From: Sindora glabra
Lineage: Eukaryota > Streptophyta > Magnoliopsida > Fabales > Fabaceae
Length of the DNA: 64,000 nt
NCBI GenBank assembly: GCA_020226215.1
Contig: CM035233.1
Span: forward strand, 28,585,150-28,649,149
Reading direction: 5' to 3'
Part shown: one piece after another, positions 12,439 to 25,829 of the stretch
Layout: every line of letters begins with the position of its first letter
How positions within the stretch are numbered: position 1 is the stretch's first letter
Notes under the pieces: model-generated
Databases searched by the model: none
Seen by the model: only the letters and a program-made list of their open reading frames with translations
Told to the model about the DNA's origin: nothing
Made by a program: the position numbers and the translations under genes

Positions 12439-14070
12439 TGATAAGAAAAATATTTACTATTTTATTTTCCTTTATTTTATGTTTCTTAGATGTTATATGT
12501 GCTTAATTTTACAAAATAAGCTTTGTTTTACAATTTTGGATTGATTTTACAAATTTGTGAGTTTATTCGGTAAATGTTGAATTTTGACACTATTTTTATT
12601 TTTTAATCATATCTTAGGGTTCGGATCTCAAATTGAGTCAAAATTTATGTTGCTAGAAAGATAAAAGAGAGATCTACAACTTTTATATTTTGATCAAAGT
12701 CTAGTTTGGACTCCTTCAAGCCTTTACTTGGTTAAGAAGCTAAAGCCATGTTTTTATCCTAGCTGAACCCATTTCTATATTTGGGCCATATCTGGAGTTA
12801 TAGTGATCTGATTGACTTGAAATTAGCACCCAAATTCTTAGAAGACATAGGCCTACAATTTTTTTGTTTATGAATCTTCTAGAATTCATCGATTTTATGG
12901 TCAAAATTAGGTTGGAAGTTAAACCTATGAGATTTCCCTGATGTAGCTTCTAGAAATTTGATAGCTTCTAAATATTTGATTTAAATAGGTTTGAGCTTTC
13001 AGAAATTTTGAAAAGCTTTATTATTGTAATGATAATTCTAAGAGACATCTAATCCTAGTCCAATAAAGTTTTAGGCTAATTAGGTTATATAAATACATAA
13101 GAGGGTTGAAAAGAATAACACATTTAGATTATACACAGTATTCAGTAAATAGCCTTCTTCTTCTTCTAGCTCTCTTTGTTCTTCATCAATGGAAGCCTAA
13201 ATTCATAGTTGATTCAACAGTTGAGGCTCTCCTCTTGAGAATTATGAGATCATGATTTGTAATGTTAATTTTTCTTAATTAATTTTTCTTTTTCCTTATT
13301 TACTTGTGTTGAATTATTGAGATTACTTGTATTGGATGTTAATTTGGTATAATTGATATTCTCCTTTATAATTTCTAATTTCTTTATTATTTTATTAATG
13401 AATTGTGGTTGGTAAATCACATTTTCACACATAGGGTCAGAGGGTTGAGAGGTTAATTTAGAGGTTTCTAGTTTAATTTCTCAATTTAACTAAATTCTAT
13501 CATTAAATCAATTTTGATCTAGCGTAGAGATTATAGCAGTTGCTTAATCGGCCAATCTTAATTAATCAAATCCTAGGCAGTTATTTAGCATAGTATTCAT
13601 GAATTATTGTAAGGGTTTTAGGTAATCCAAGGTTAAAAAATTAATTAGAAAAATTCAAATCCTAATTTATCTATGATTAATCCAATTTAAGGTTCTCAAT
13701 TTCCTTGAATCGGCTATTTGATTCCATTAAGTTTCTTCCAATTTTACTTTTGCTTTACTTTTATTTTGTGCTTATTTAATACATTGCTTTTACATTAATT
13801 TTGTGCAATAAAATCCCCCCTAATTCTATGTTTGGTATTGCACAATTGCATAAACAACATAAATAGCATACATTACACAGCATATATATATTGCATTCTG
13901 TTTCTACACAATATTTTATTTTATTATATTGCATTCTATTTGCATTAGTTCTTCAGGTTTTCACTGCATAAATAATTCAAAATTTATGTAGGTATTGTTA
14001 GGAATTAATTTAGAAAAGCTAAAATTAAAGGATCATTAGGGGTACGACCTGGTTGTGCCACTATACAACA
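12439..14070 (+). mobile_element. Solo LTR of the Athila-like family (1.63 kb)
   Basis: The right end reads GGGGTACGACCTGG...CTATACAACA. It matches, as reverse complement, the left end of the 3' LTR at 55745 (TGCAATATAATGG...CAATCAGGTCATACC). The left end TGATAAGAAAAATATT matches TGATGTGAACAATATT at the other end of that LTR. The lengths agree (1632 and 1602 bp). I see no primer-binding site after it and no polypurine tract before it. The flanks (TATAC and TTATT) do not form a clear target duplication, so it may descend from recombination between different elements. Confidence 0.72.
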
Positions 14071-16039
14071 TTATTTTTCAGCAACTAGTTTTAATATAAT
14101 TTTAATGTATTATGGCATGCACATCATATATATCATTGAGTCCATTCTTGTCAAGTTATAGCAACAATGTAATGCCATTTATGAATTAAATATCCTATTG
14201 TTGAATTTGTTAAATTCAAGATAAAACTGTCTTATATGGGTAGCAATGGAATGTGTTTCTCCATTCTATTGTTCAAATATGATTTTATCCTAAGTTTTAT
14301 GATATTAAATGGCATCATAAGACCATGCTTTATCAAAACACTTTAATTAATGTCATTCCATTTCTAGCTTGGTGTAACTTTTGCAACCAAATTGGTTCCT
14401 TATAAACTAGTTTAATTATTTAGATAGATTAATTATAGCATAACCATTTAATTTGAATATTTGTAGTTTCTATCTACAATGGTTAATGCCAATAGAAGTT
14501 AACTTTGAAGGCTACTTTTTCAATAGATTAGGGAGCAAGCTAAAGATCTCATCACAAGAACTCTGGGCTGGGCCATAAGTTCAATCTAGCCAAATTGAAA
14601 AGTCCCAATCTTGTGCAAATGACATTAATTTAAGTGCTATTTTGTAATTTAAAAGACTTGTCAAATAAAAAGTTAATCATAAGGCATGTAATTTTTTTTT
14701 ACAATTGAATACCAATTATTCATTATATGTTACATCGGCATGCCAACAATTGCATGGTGTGCCCAACCCTCTCGCTATCATAAAATATTTAGGATATCTC
14801 ATATTGGCATATTGTATTTGATTTGACCATATAACGATATTTTTTTCCATCATTTTATTGAAGATATATTCAAATCTAAGTTTAAATTTATGTTAGTTTT
14901 CATACTAAATGAGAGGTTCTTGTAATTTCATTAAAGTTTAGAGGAAGTTAATGTACTTTCCTCTGTTCTTCTTCAATATAATACTCCCTTATTTATATAT
15001 TAAAAAATGACATCTTCATACGAAACTTTTATTACAAAAATAAAGCCTTAAATACCATGATTATTCCACTTTTTCTAAAGACTAATTAAATATAGATTAA
15101 AAATAGTTAGAGAGTAAATGGAATATTGTACATTTAAAAGGTATACACTTTGATGTTGTCACTCATGCTATAATTATAGTAGTTGATAACTTGATATTAG
15201 TACTTTATTGGTAAAGTTGACAAGGTAGTAAAGTTTAAAATTGACTACCATTATTTAATTAGCTTAATCAAACTTTTAATTTTGCCAAACTTTATTTGTT
15301 TTTTGAAAAAAAAATTTGATAGAAAATCTAAATTGTTTTTTAATAAATGAAAGAGAAATATATTGGTTCCATCCTTTTATATATAAAAAAGTGACCTAAA
15401 ATTATGAAAATAGGGAAAATAATTTCTTTCTTACAAAAAGAAAGTTATTTTTAACCAAACTCCACATATTTTTTTTGAACCTATTAATTATTTTCTACCA
15501 TTTTATTATTTTATACCCTAAGTGGTGGCTTGCTTGATGACCTATGATGGACAAATGCTAGAGCCTATGCAATTTTTGGTATTATATTTCCTACCATATG
15601 CTTTTGATTTGACCATTATCAATAAGTCGTATCCAGTTTGTAACTTTGATCATAAATGGACATTGTCTTTACCACTCATAATAGCAATGTGCTTTTTCAT
15701 GGATCACCTTCTTATCTACTATGATTAGGTACTATAATAGTGACTTCATAGGTCTAGCAGGCTGCCTTGTCAAGGTAGTTGGATGTTATGAATCCTGTTT
15801 AGTGGTACATAGTACACAAGTTGCTGTGTCATTTATGTATCGACTTGCGAATGGGTGTTAACTTCATGAATAATAAACTTATTAACCTCAACTCGAAGCC
15901 TTGCATCACCTATTAACATGTGCATGAAAAGGCAAATTTGGTTATTTAGCCTCTTAATGGAGGCAATGCTTGTAGATGGCTCTTTCTATAAACTAACCTC
16001 CATTAGTGGCTATTCAACATTTTTACCCCCATAGGTAAG
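14071..16039. other. 2 kb spacer without a recognised gene
   Basis: A 68-codon open frame at 15522-15728 is the longest one and has no recognisable domain. I found no transposon ends, RNA genes or strong repeats. The stretch ends at solo LTR copy B. Confidence 0.45.
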
Positions 16040-17594
16040 TGTTAAGTTTTACATATGCTTAAGCACAACGAGTTTTCAAAAAAAAAATTATGAAAACTTC
16101 CCAGAATCAATACATAGGGACATAGATCAATAATTTTGTATACAAGATTTAGAATTACCTCTTAGAGTGCAGACCACGAATAAGCACAATCAAGTGATAG
16201 TTTCACTATAGTATCCATATAGAGTGAATGATAACTTCTTTATCTCTACAAATCTGTAAGGAAACATCTCTCTGACAAGGGACTAGGGTTTTTACAATTT
16301 TTTGTGGTAGTTTTTTTATCAATCCACAAAGTGATGAGTTTATGCCCTTTTTATAGAACTAAGGACACTACTTTCCTTAGTCTCATTAGAAACTGCTTAC
16401 ACTTTCTTAATTTCATTTAATCATTAATACCTTATCCCTATCATGGTGAGAATGAAAAGAGATATAGCTAATCTATTAGTTATCTAATATTACCTTAATA
16501 TTAATAACTAAATATTATTAAATAATAATATTATCGCATAATATACTTATCTAATATCAAATGGCATAATTATTTGATATTACTTTAATATTAAATAATA
16601 TCACATAATATACTATATATTATGTAAATAACATATATATATATTAGTACTTTGATAATATATATATGCATGATTTAACAAACCCAATTAATAAAATTTT
16701 AGTTTAACTAAAACTTAATTAATTACTGTCTTGTTTTTATTCCTTTTGTGTGATTCTATGGGTTCTTACTATGTTAGTATTAACCTATTAGTGGACCATA
16801 GATAGTGAGTGGTATCTAGCAATACATTACTATCACCCAAATAGTAAGAATGTCTATAATTCATTATCCATTTAATTTGTGAATTACACTTTGTAACATT
16901 TTCCTTTTTGTAATAATATCCAAATCAAACTAGAGACATGGAATATGTCATCCTTATCAATGTTTAATTTATATTTCTTGATACCGAGTAGACTAACTTA
17001 AATAAATGATCAATATCACATATTGAACCATTTGAGCATGGCTATGCATTTCTTAGTCTCACTTAATTAAGGAGCCCAAGGATATCACTTCTTTTATACA
17101 TGACACACCTAATTAATGTTCTACATCACATTTCGATTAAAGGTGACACAAGACAACATTAAAGTGTGTGACTTCTCATGTAGGGAATTATAGTGATTTC
17201 AAGTCAAGAGATTATGTGTAATGTGGTCACATGAAAATAGCTAATGACATATGATAATCCATGTAGTATTCTCACAATGGGTCAATCTAGTATGTCTGTT
17301 TACTAATAATATACTCATGTATTGACTTGATATCACATATTCATGATTCAAAATCATCAATCATGATAAATACTAGTCTTAATGTGCTATTGCTATCCCT
17401 TTTACAATAATACTCGATTAAGGACATTTTAGGAATAGTAAAAGTATTACAAGGATAATTATTATATTAAGTTATAAGTTACATAACTATTAAAATGAAA
17501 TAAAATATAATAATTGTGTTGCCTAAAATAAAACATAATACATTGTGTATTATTATAATTATCTTATAATTAGCTCATAAGACATACACCAACA
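16040..17594 (-). mobile_element. Solo LTR, family X copy B (reverse orientation)
   Basis: On the minus strand this 1555-bp unit begins TGTTGGTGTATGTC (ending at 17594 on the plus strand) and ends ...CTTAACA at 16040. The internal order matches copies A, C and D, including the TAATATTA-rich block and a TATA box at 16347-16355 (minus). The flanks are GTAAG (16035-16039) and ATAAG (17595-17599), an imperfect 5-bp duplication with one mismatch. It is the most diverged of the four copies, so the 16040 boundary is less certain. Confidence 0.75.
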
Positions 17595-17599
17595 ATAAG

Positions 17600-20500
17600 T
17601 GCATTTAAGTCATTATTTTTGTGAATAGTCCAATGAATTTTTAGCGGTTTGCACGAGCAACATGGAGTATTTACTTACTTAATTTGGGACTCAGTCTTTT
17701 ATATTTTATTGTGTAGATACCTAAGTTAAGTCTTCACCATCACCATTTGGACGTTTTGATGGCAAACATGCCCCCGGGCAAAAAAATATTAAAAAATAGG
17801 GTTGGAGATGAGTGGGAAAAGGTAGAGATCTTATTACAAAATTTGCATATGATGGGGAAAAATAATGAAATTTAGATAATTTTTTTCTTCTAATTTTTGA
17901 TGGTATTTTGAAAATTCTTGTAAATTGTTAAGGACAAGACTGGATAGTTATTTTCTAGATCTCATCCATACTCCTTTAATGAAAATTTAACTTTACACTT
18001 ATCTTTGCTTTGTTTATTGCATACCTCTTTTTGATGGAAAACTCTTTCCCCCATATGAAAAATTTCTATACTAAGCACACATATGGCAATTAATTACTCA
18101 CCATGCACACAAAAATTTTCCATAACTAAATAATAAATTAAATAATTCCTAATTTTGCACATTCCTATAATTAATTTATGTGAATTTATTCCTATCATAA
18201 AATCATGTTCCATATATTAAAAATGTTTTCACAACTTATCCTTAATAACCACACTTACCGATACAAATCCACAATTAGCATCTAAATAATTAAAATAAAG
18301 TTACATAATACTTAAGGTGTGACTAATACCATATTTATATACGTACTAGTTCTTAGCTTGTGTGATGCATGAGCATTAATTATTTTGTAATATTCTTTGC
18401 ATTTTATTAGGATTCTACAATAGGAACATGCATTATAAATTATAAATGTATTGAATTCTAAAAAGGTGCTTGGTATGCCTTACCTTACAATTCATGATAT
18501 CAAAAGTGAAACATGGGCCTTGTTAAAATTGGTAACAAAAAGCTTTCACTGTTCAAAGTAGTCAATATATGGCTGTAACTATTGCCATAATGAAGTGTTT
18601 ATGGCGATCTATTGGTTAACAAAATACAAAAATGAGTTTTCATTATCCTATTCTTATAATGTTATGACAACACTCATATGCTACAACTAATTTCATGTTC
18701 TAAACTTTATGGATTTGGTAGTAGATTGATGTAACCTCAGTTAACTTGGTTGCCAAAGCTATCCAATTTTATGATTAGATCTAAATGAAATAAAAAGCCT
18801 CGACAATGTTCAGTATCATCATGATCTACAACCGGATTACCTAACTTTGAAATGTCATATGCATAATTTTTATCACTATTGGATGATTTTTATGAATAAA
18901 TGTAAGGCATCTACTAAAATAATAAGATCAATACAATCTATTGTGGGCAATTTTATCCTTCCTTCAAAAAATAAAAACCTTATTAACATTGATTCAAAAC
19001 ATCAAATTTATGCACATTCGTAGATAAATTTGAATAAACTACAGTCCCCATGTGAATTGATTTTCTATGTTAATCTATATCTACAAAGCTAAAACAAGTT
19101 TTGTCTCCTCCCTTTATAATAATATTTGTTGCTATCGTGTTAGCATGTTAAGCCCTCAATTTTTTCATTTCCCACCAAAAGCTACTTGCACTCTCACACT
19201 GCTTACTAACATTCTTTTGTTGCTAATGGGCATCTTCCTCTAAAAAATAAATGGGCGAGTTTCTATTAATAACAATGAAACAAATGTTTATTCTCTATTA
19301 AAAAAATAGGGCCAGCCATTAGCCCTTTATTTTTTCCTCACATGGCACCCTACAATAGAAAGATTGAGCTTTTATGCTCCCTTTATTTATATATCTATAT
19401 ATATATGCTTCCTTTTACATAATTTTTATTTTCTCTAATTTTTTATTGCTTTAGTATATTATATCATGTATATTATTCATTTATCTATTTTATTACATAT
19501 TTTCTATGTATATTATTGCTATGAACCATTTTGATGCTAATACCATTGAGTAGTACAAATACATCATGATATATTTCTGTTTATAAAGCTATTGTTTGCA
19601 ACTTAAGCACTAATTTCACTTTAAAGTTTATATTTTATTCTTGTTAAATAAATACTTGAAATAAAAAAAATAGTTAATTAAAATGAAATCCTTGACTACA
19701 CATTCTATTTTTTTACTTTTATATTTCATTCCATATTCTTTTTCATAAATGCTAATACTACTAAATAATATAAATATAATAATAAATATTTAATTTTACT
19801 ATAAAATATAGTTGAGATTTTATTTAAGCTTTAGAACTTAAGCACAGTCTCACTTTTTACTATTATCTATTTCAACTGAGGAATTGATTTATTTAAATAC
19901 CTATTATAATTTTAACTCAAGCATTACTTAATGTTCAAGTTACATCATCCTTCATTGTTTATTCTATCACATCTTCTTTTCTCTTTTTAATATCTTCATA
20001 TTATTTGCAATTTAGATGCTTATATCATTATGAAGTGCAGATACAAATTGATGTATTTTGTTTGTTATCATTTTTTGTCTCGATAATTTTAATTTTTAAC
20101 TTATTTAAATTACCTATTTACTTATTATGATTTTAACTTTTAAATTACTTTATAACTCACCTATTATCTTTTTTGTCATTTTGCTACACTATATTTTTTT
20201 TCTTTTTCGTTTTCCTTTATTTCACGTACAACCTAAACACTAACATCATTGGATGATATGTATGTGTATATGTATGCGTGCACATATTATCTGATTTTAT
20301 TATAAAAATATTTGTAATAGCTAAAAATTTACTTTTAAAGGCATGAACCAAAATATATAATTAAATGTTCTATTCTTGATAAAAATATCAATAAATTAAA
20401 ATAAATTTTCATTACTTAAATTTCCTTAACATTTTATTCATATTAATTATTTAGTGCCATATTTTAAAGTAAATATTGTTTCTAACCATTCATATACCAA

Positions 20501-22200
20501 TACTATTCATTTTACCTTCTTAGTTATTTGTTTCATTTTGCATTTCCCATTTACGACTATTCATTATAATTTACATATACATTTCACTGAATAGCATGAC
20601 TATAACACAAATCTTTTATTACGAGAAATATTAACTTAAAACTTTAATTAAATTAAATTACATGATTATGTCTTAGATTATAGTTAAAAAATGTTACTTA
20701 TAGATTTAAATTTGTAATTATAAAATAATTATGATAAATTACATATACAAGCTTTCATGATTTGTCAATAACATATTTATTATTCTTATTCTTATGTTAT
20801 AAAAAATAACAATGCACATATATGTAGGGGTTAAGAAATTAGTAAAATAAAAAAAATCCTTAATCTAGGCAGGAATTAAATCCCCAATGAGTTTTGCTTG
20901 GTTGAAGCGCATGGTGGATGGAAAATTTCCAAATCCATCTTAGATGGTAGTTGTGCAAGACTGAAGCTATCTATCCTTTGTAATGCACGTCTCAACATCG
21001 TGCTTCAATAGTCAATGAGAGTACTAAGCGCAGGTAAAGCATAACTTGGTATGTTTGTCCTACCTCCTTAATACCAAGGCAAATTTTGATTGCTTGCCCA
21101 TATGTAGCTAATAGATGTCGTATTCGTGTATTAGGGGGCAACGCGAAGGGATAATCACTTCCTAAACACTTGAGTGATTGAAACCTAGGCCTAGGTATTT
21201 AGAATAAGTGAAAGAAATAATTTTTAATAAAAACAAGTACAAATAGGTCAAATTTTTAAATGGAAATAAGAAAATAATCAAAATCATTTTTTCCAAAATA
21301 GTTGTGACCCTTTTGTCTAGTATATCACTGTATACTGACAAGATTTTTTGTAAAGGCCAAATTTCTTAGTTATCATTATACCTTTCTTGTTACATTTATG
21401 ATCTATTCTCCATTTAATAACCATCCATTCTTTCTCTAGTTAATTTATACTAATCTTATATATTTAGTCTTATATATTTATAGTAATATGTGCTAAAGTA
21501 AGTTATTATTTTATATGAAAATATTAACCAAATTAATATATATAAATTTTATTTTCAATGAGAGCACAAAAATTAAAATAAATCTATTCATAAATTTTCA
21601 TCAATGATCATAATTTTCAAGTGATTGAAGTTGGTTCAAGGCTTTATACTTCATTTTTTTCCTTTTGTGTACCACATGGTTTGCTTCTCTTTCATTCTTT
21701 TGCTCACTAGTGTTATTTATCGTTTAGACACCTTAATAACACACGTTATCCATTGAAGAGAAAGCTCATTTTAGTGTATATTAGGGGCATCGTGGGAAGA
21801 TTTAGAAAGTTTTATTGTAGTTGTAAGTCCATAAGCTAGTAATATTGTAAGCACAACTTACAGGCCAAGCCATTAGATGTAATGTACAACTATTTACCTT
21901 TGGAGAAAAAGTAAGTAGGAAAGGCATAGCCAAGTCCTGCTTATTCATTTCCATTGAGGAGGCAACTACATTACTTCTATAACTAAAGACTCCACCATGG
22001 CGGCAACTCTGGGGAGCCTATACGAAAATGGGAGAAAAAGGAAAAAGTATGTCATCTAACTCAATCTGCCTAATGTTGTCATATGGATAGGACTTAGTCA
22101 TGGTTATTGAACATCATTAGAACCATACAGACGCTGACTCTGATGGAATGCATCAAAGCATTAAGGATTATTGTAGCAAATATCCGCTGTGATAGGTAAT
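17600..22200. other. 4.6 kb AT-rich spacer without a recognised gene
   Basis: This stretch is mostly low-complexity AT-rich sequence with many short frames and poly-T or poly-A runs. Around 20880-21200 it becomes less AT-rich, but I could not read a coherent exon there. No transposon terminus with a matching partner was found. Confidence 0.45.
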
Positions 22201-22219
22201 TCTCCTAGCATGTAAAATT

Positions 22220-22838
22220 TGGCAATGGGAATGACGAGAGGCTTTTCAAGGAGTTTGTCATTAGAAGAGTGGATGCAATGAAAGATATCTACACTAGGTT
22301 GGAAGATAAATTAAACATTTCCTTAAAACCAACATATGTGAAGATGGTGCCCAAACAGTACTAGTAGCTAGCAACTATTGATCAAGAGTAGTCGACCAAC
22401 GAAGATGTTGTCTTGCATGGACAACAGAAGAGAATACACCATGGGATAAGGATAGCATGTCAAAGGCCACAAGTGAAGAATGAGGTAAGGCAATAGTAAT
22501 CATGCCTTATTAATGGCTTCTTAAAGCATGAATGGCTAGCCAATGCAATAAACATAGTTCCGGATAAAAACATGTAGGTGGAAGATTTTATTGACACCCC
22601 AATGTCGAAGCCAGGGAAAGGGAAGGCCAACTTTGCCATATCAGGAAAAGGTTGTAAGTTAGTAGGGAATAAGTTGTTCAAGGATGTCACAGAAATAGAT
22701 AGCAATGACATGGATGTGGATATGATTGAGCTTGGACAATGCATCTCATTATACTTGTATGATATCAATTTGAGGGTTGTTCTCTATAAAGGCATGGTCA
22801 TCGAGTTTTACCCCACTAGACAAATAAGGTTAACCTAG
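22220..22838 (+). pseudogene. Unassigned protein-like relic
   Basis: Two stretches read like protein. One is at about 22229-22361 (NDERLFKEFVIRRVDAMKD, then an IYTRLEDKLNISLKP run), closed by a stop after VPKQY. The other is the frame 22578-22838, with a Gly/Lys-rich start and an acidic middle (EIDSNDMDVDMIELGQ). Stops and frame changes separate them. I do not recognise the family. It lies about 400 bases upstream of the hAT relic and could be part of that transposon or of another decayed element. Confidence 0.35.
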
Positions 22839-23214
22839 TTGGAGAGTGAAGTTGCCATCTATATCTTCTCATTTACTAGGTCAAAAGGGCAAATGTCACT
22901 CAAATTAAATCTTGTGGCTTAGGATATGTATGGGTTCAACTGTGGTTACATCATATGTTAACTTATATATAATTTTAGGGAAATCCTAACAATATGTGCC
23001 ACTGCACACATAATAAGGGAAGGAAATGCAATCATTGGCACTACTACAATGGGTGCATAAAGAGGTAAACCAACATATCCACAGGAGGACATATTTGTAG
23101 ATGACATTTGCTTAGGGTTTAAGGTTTTATTTACTATTTATATTTGATATATGTATTGAGTGTAAGTTATTATTTGTAAGCTACTTGTCATGTTTTTTTG
23201 TTTAAGTGCAAAGC

Positions 23215-25810
23215 ATGTCATCTTCCTTACCAAGACAATCAACAATCGCATCTTTAACATAATTTACTAAAGTAAAAATAGATCTTTTATGGAACCATTA
23301 TACAGAAGGTGTAGATTCAAATAGGAGAAAAATTTTAAAATGTTTGTATTGTGCAAAAGAAATCAAAGATGGAGAGATCAATAGAATGAAACTACATCTT
23401 ACTAAAAGAAAAGGTAAAGTTTAAGCATGTTTAAAAGTTCCTTATAATATTTGGTATCAAATTGAAGAGCATTTGAAAGAAGCTGAAGGAAAAAAAAAAA
23501 GTCTACCTAAGATTGATGGGAAGAAGATCCATATATTTTAAGTACTACACCATTTAATAGAGATACACCAAAAATAGAAGAAATATATGGGAAGCAATTT
23601 CAATCTAAAGTTAAAAGAAAATTAAGTGGGAGTATTGACAAAATATTTGCACTAAGGACCACTCTTAGAGCTTAACCATTAATTAAGAGTGCATTGGCAA
23701 GCAAAAAAACTATTTATAGAGCAAATTTGGCAATTACTAGGTTCTTTTATGATAATTGCATCCTATTAAATGCTATAAATTTAGTTTACTTCAAGAAAAT
23801 GTTTAATGCTATAGTAACAATAGGTTTTGGTTATAAGGCTCTAACTTATCATGCAATGAGAACAAATTTATTGTATAATATGAAAAAAGAAGTTCGATTA
23901 TTGATTAATGCTTGTAAAAGTACTTTGGAAGACACTAGTTCCACTATAATGGCCAATGGTTACCAAGATTAGACAAATAGACAACTTATTAATTTTCTTG
24001 TTTATGATCTAACTAGCATTACTTTTATTAAATCAGTAGATGTTTTAGATGTTGTTAAAGATGCAGTAACACTTTGTAAGTTGTTTGAAGAGATGGTTAA
24101 GTTTATTAGGGTAAGTAATGTCATCCACTTGGTAACTAATACTGTTGCTAATTAGAAAGGTGCAAGAAGATTGTTGAATGAAAAATATTTTTTAATTTAT
24201 TACTCACCTTGTGCTATACACTGCTTAAACTTGACTTTAGCAAACATTAGAAAGATGAAACTTATGATTAGTCTAGCAAAGCATGCATTAATGATAACCA
24301 AATTTATTTATAATCATACATTTTTGTTTGCTTGGTTAAAGAAAAGAGAAAGATGGATAAAAATTATAGGTCCACATCTAACTCATTTTGCTACAATTTT
24401 TATTACTTTAAAAAGCATTTAGGAACACAAGCATGGTCTTATAGCATTAGTGACTAGTAAGGCATACATTAGTTCTAGATATTCCAAAAATTAGAAAGGT
24501 AAAGATGTTGTTAGTATCATTTTAAATGATAAATTTTGGAGTGATTGTGCCATTGTGTCCTAAATTATGGCTCCACTTATTCGAGTATTGAGAATTATTG
24601 ATGTGGATGAAAGGCTTTCACTAGGTTATTTGTATAATGCCATGTATGGGGTTAGGAGAGCTATTAAGAACATTTTCTTGAATAAAAAGACATTGTATAT
24701 TCCATATACAAGGATTATCAAATATAGATAGGACAGACAACTTCATTAAAAATTAATGTTATTGCATACCTATTAAATCTAGTTTTTGCCTATGTTAAAA
24801 AAAATTTCTGCATCAAAACTAAGTTACAACAAGGATTTCTTAATGTTTTGGAAGCAAGAATCAAGACAAACAAAACTAGATTTCTAATGGAAAGCATGCT
24901 TTATCGTGAAAAACATGAAAGTTCCAATGGTGAAAAAGCTCTTAAAGCTTCAAAAAATATGATACCTAGTAAGAATTTTAGTTAATATGAATTATTTTTT
25001 ATGTTATGTTATTTGCATCATGATTAGAATGATTGATTTAATTTTTTTCTTTCATTGTCACTTATGATAGATCAATGGTGGAAGAATTTTGGGCATGGTG
25101 CTCTCAATGTACAAAAGTTGGCTATCACTCTCTTAAGCCAAATAGCATCTTCTTCAGTTTGTGAAAGAAATCGAAATGTTTTTGAAAGAATACACATCAA
25201 GAAAAGAAATAGATTGGAGCATCAAAAGTTGAATGATCTTTTGTTTATGCATTACAATTCGTATTTGAAAGATAGGTAACATTATTTAGTTTTGTTAATA
25301 TTAATTAGTGTATGTGAAAGTATAATATTCATTATTTACTTACTATATGCTTTATATTTATAAGGCTTTAAATAAGAATAGATCATTTGATCCTATTGAC
25401 TATGAAAGCATAGACAAAACTTAATTTTGAATAGTAGAAGAAGATGATTCACCATTGCTTGATCATGAAGAAATAGAGAGAATGCTTTACAATGATGTAA
25501 TAATTCCAAAGGTTTCATATACTAATGGAGAAGGTTAGTTTTCTTTCTTTAATACATGGAACTTATGTCAGACTACATTTTTTTCCTCTAAACTTATCAA
25601 AATAGCACCATAAGCATGAAAATAAAGAAAATTATTCTAATTTTTGTAAAGTTTTAATAATTTTCCTTTTTGGTTTGGTGATATCATTGAAGATGATATT
25701 CAAGCACTAAGTATGGAAGCTTCATTAGTGGATTTGGGCTCAATTCTACAAAATGAGGATCATAGTTTCAATAGAGATAACTCTGATAATGGTGATACCA
25801 TGGCTTGATT
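23215..25810 (+). pseudogene. Decayed hAT-superfamily transposase (BED, DUF659, hAT dimerisation)
   Basis: The readable blocks follow the order of plant hAT transposases. First comes a BED-like finger (CLYCAKEI then RMKLHL, about 23340-23400). Next is a DUF659-type core (ITRFFYDNCILLNAINLVYF at 23727, STIMANGYQD, then YYSPCAIHCLNL at 24200). Last is a C-terminal dimerisation block (DQWWKNFGHGALNVQKLAI, with SSSVCERN and RNRLEHQKLNDLLFMHYN, 25055-25279). A GT-AG intron (24969-25070) separates the last block, so this is a DNA copy and not a processed one. Stop codons interrupt nearly every block (for example after ANGYQD and after TNTVAN). The final acidic tail is readable to about 25806. I could not fix terminal inverted repeats or an 8-bp target duplication. 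Confidence 0.8.
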
Positions 25811-25829
25811 TAATCAAGTTCCCTTTATA

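Noticed and set aside
15522..15728. 68-codon frame that could be a small gene
   Set aside because: No homology, promoter or splice evidence is visible, and such lengths are expected by chance here.
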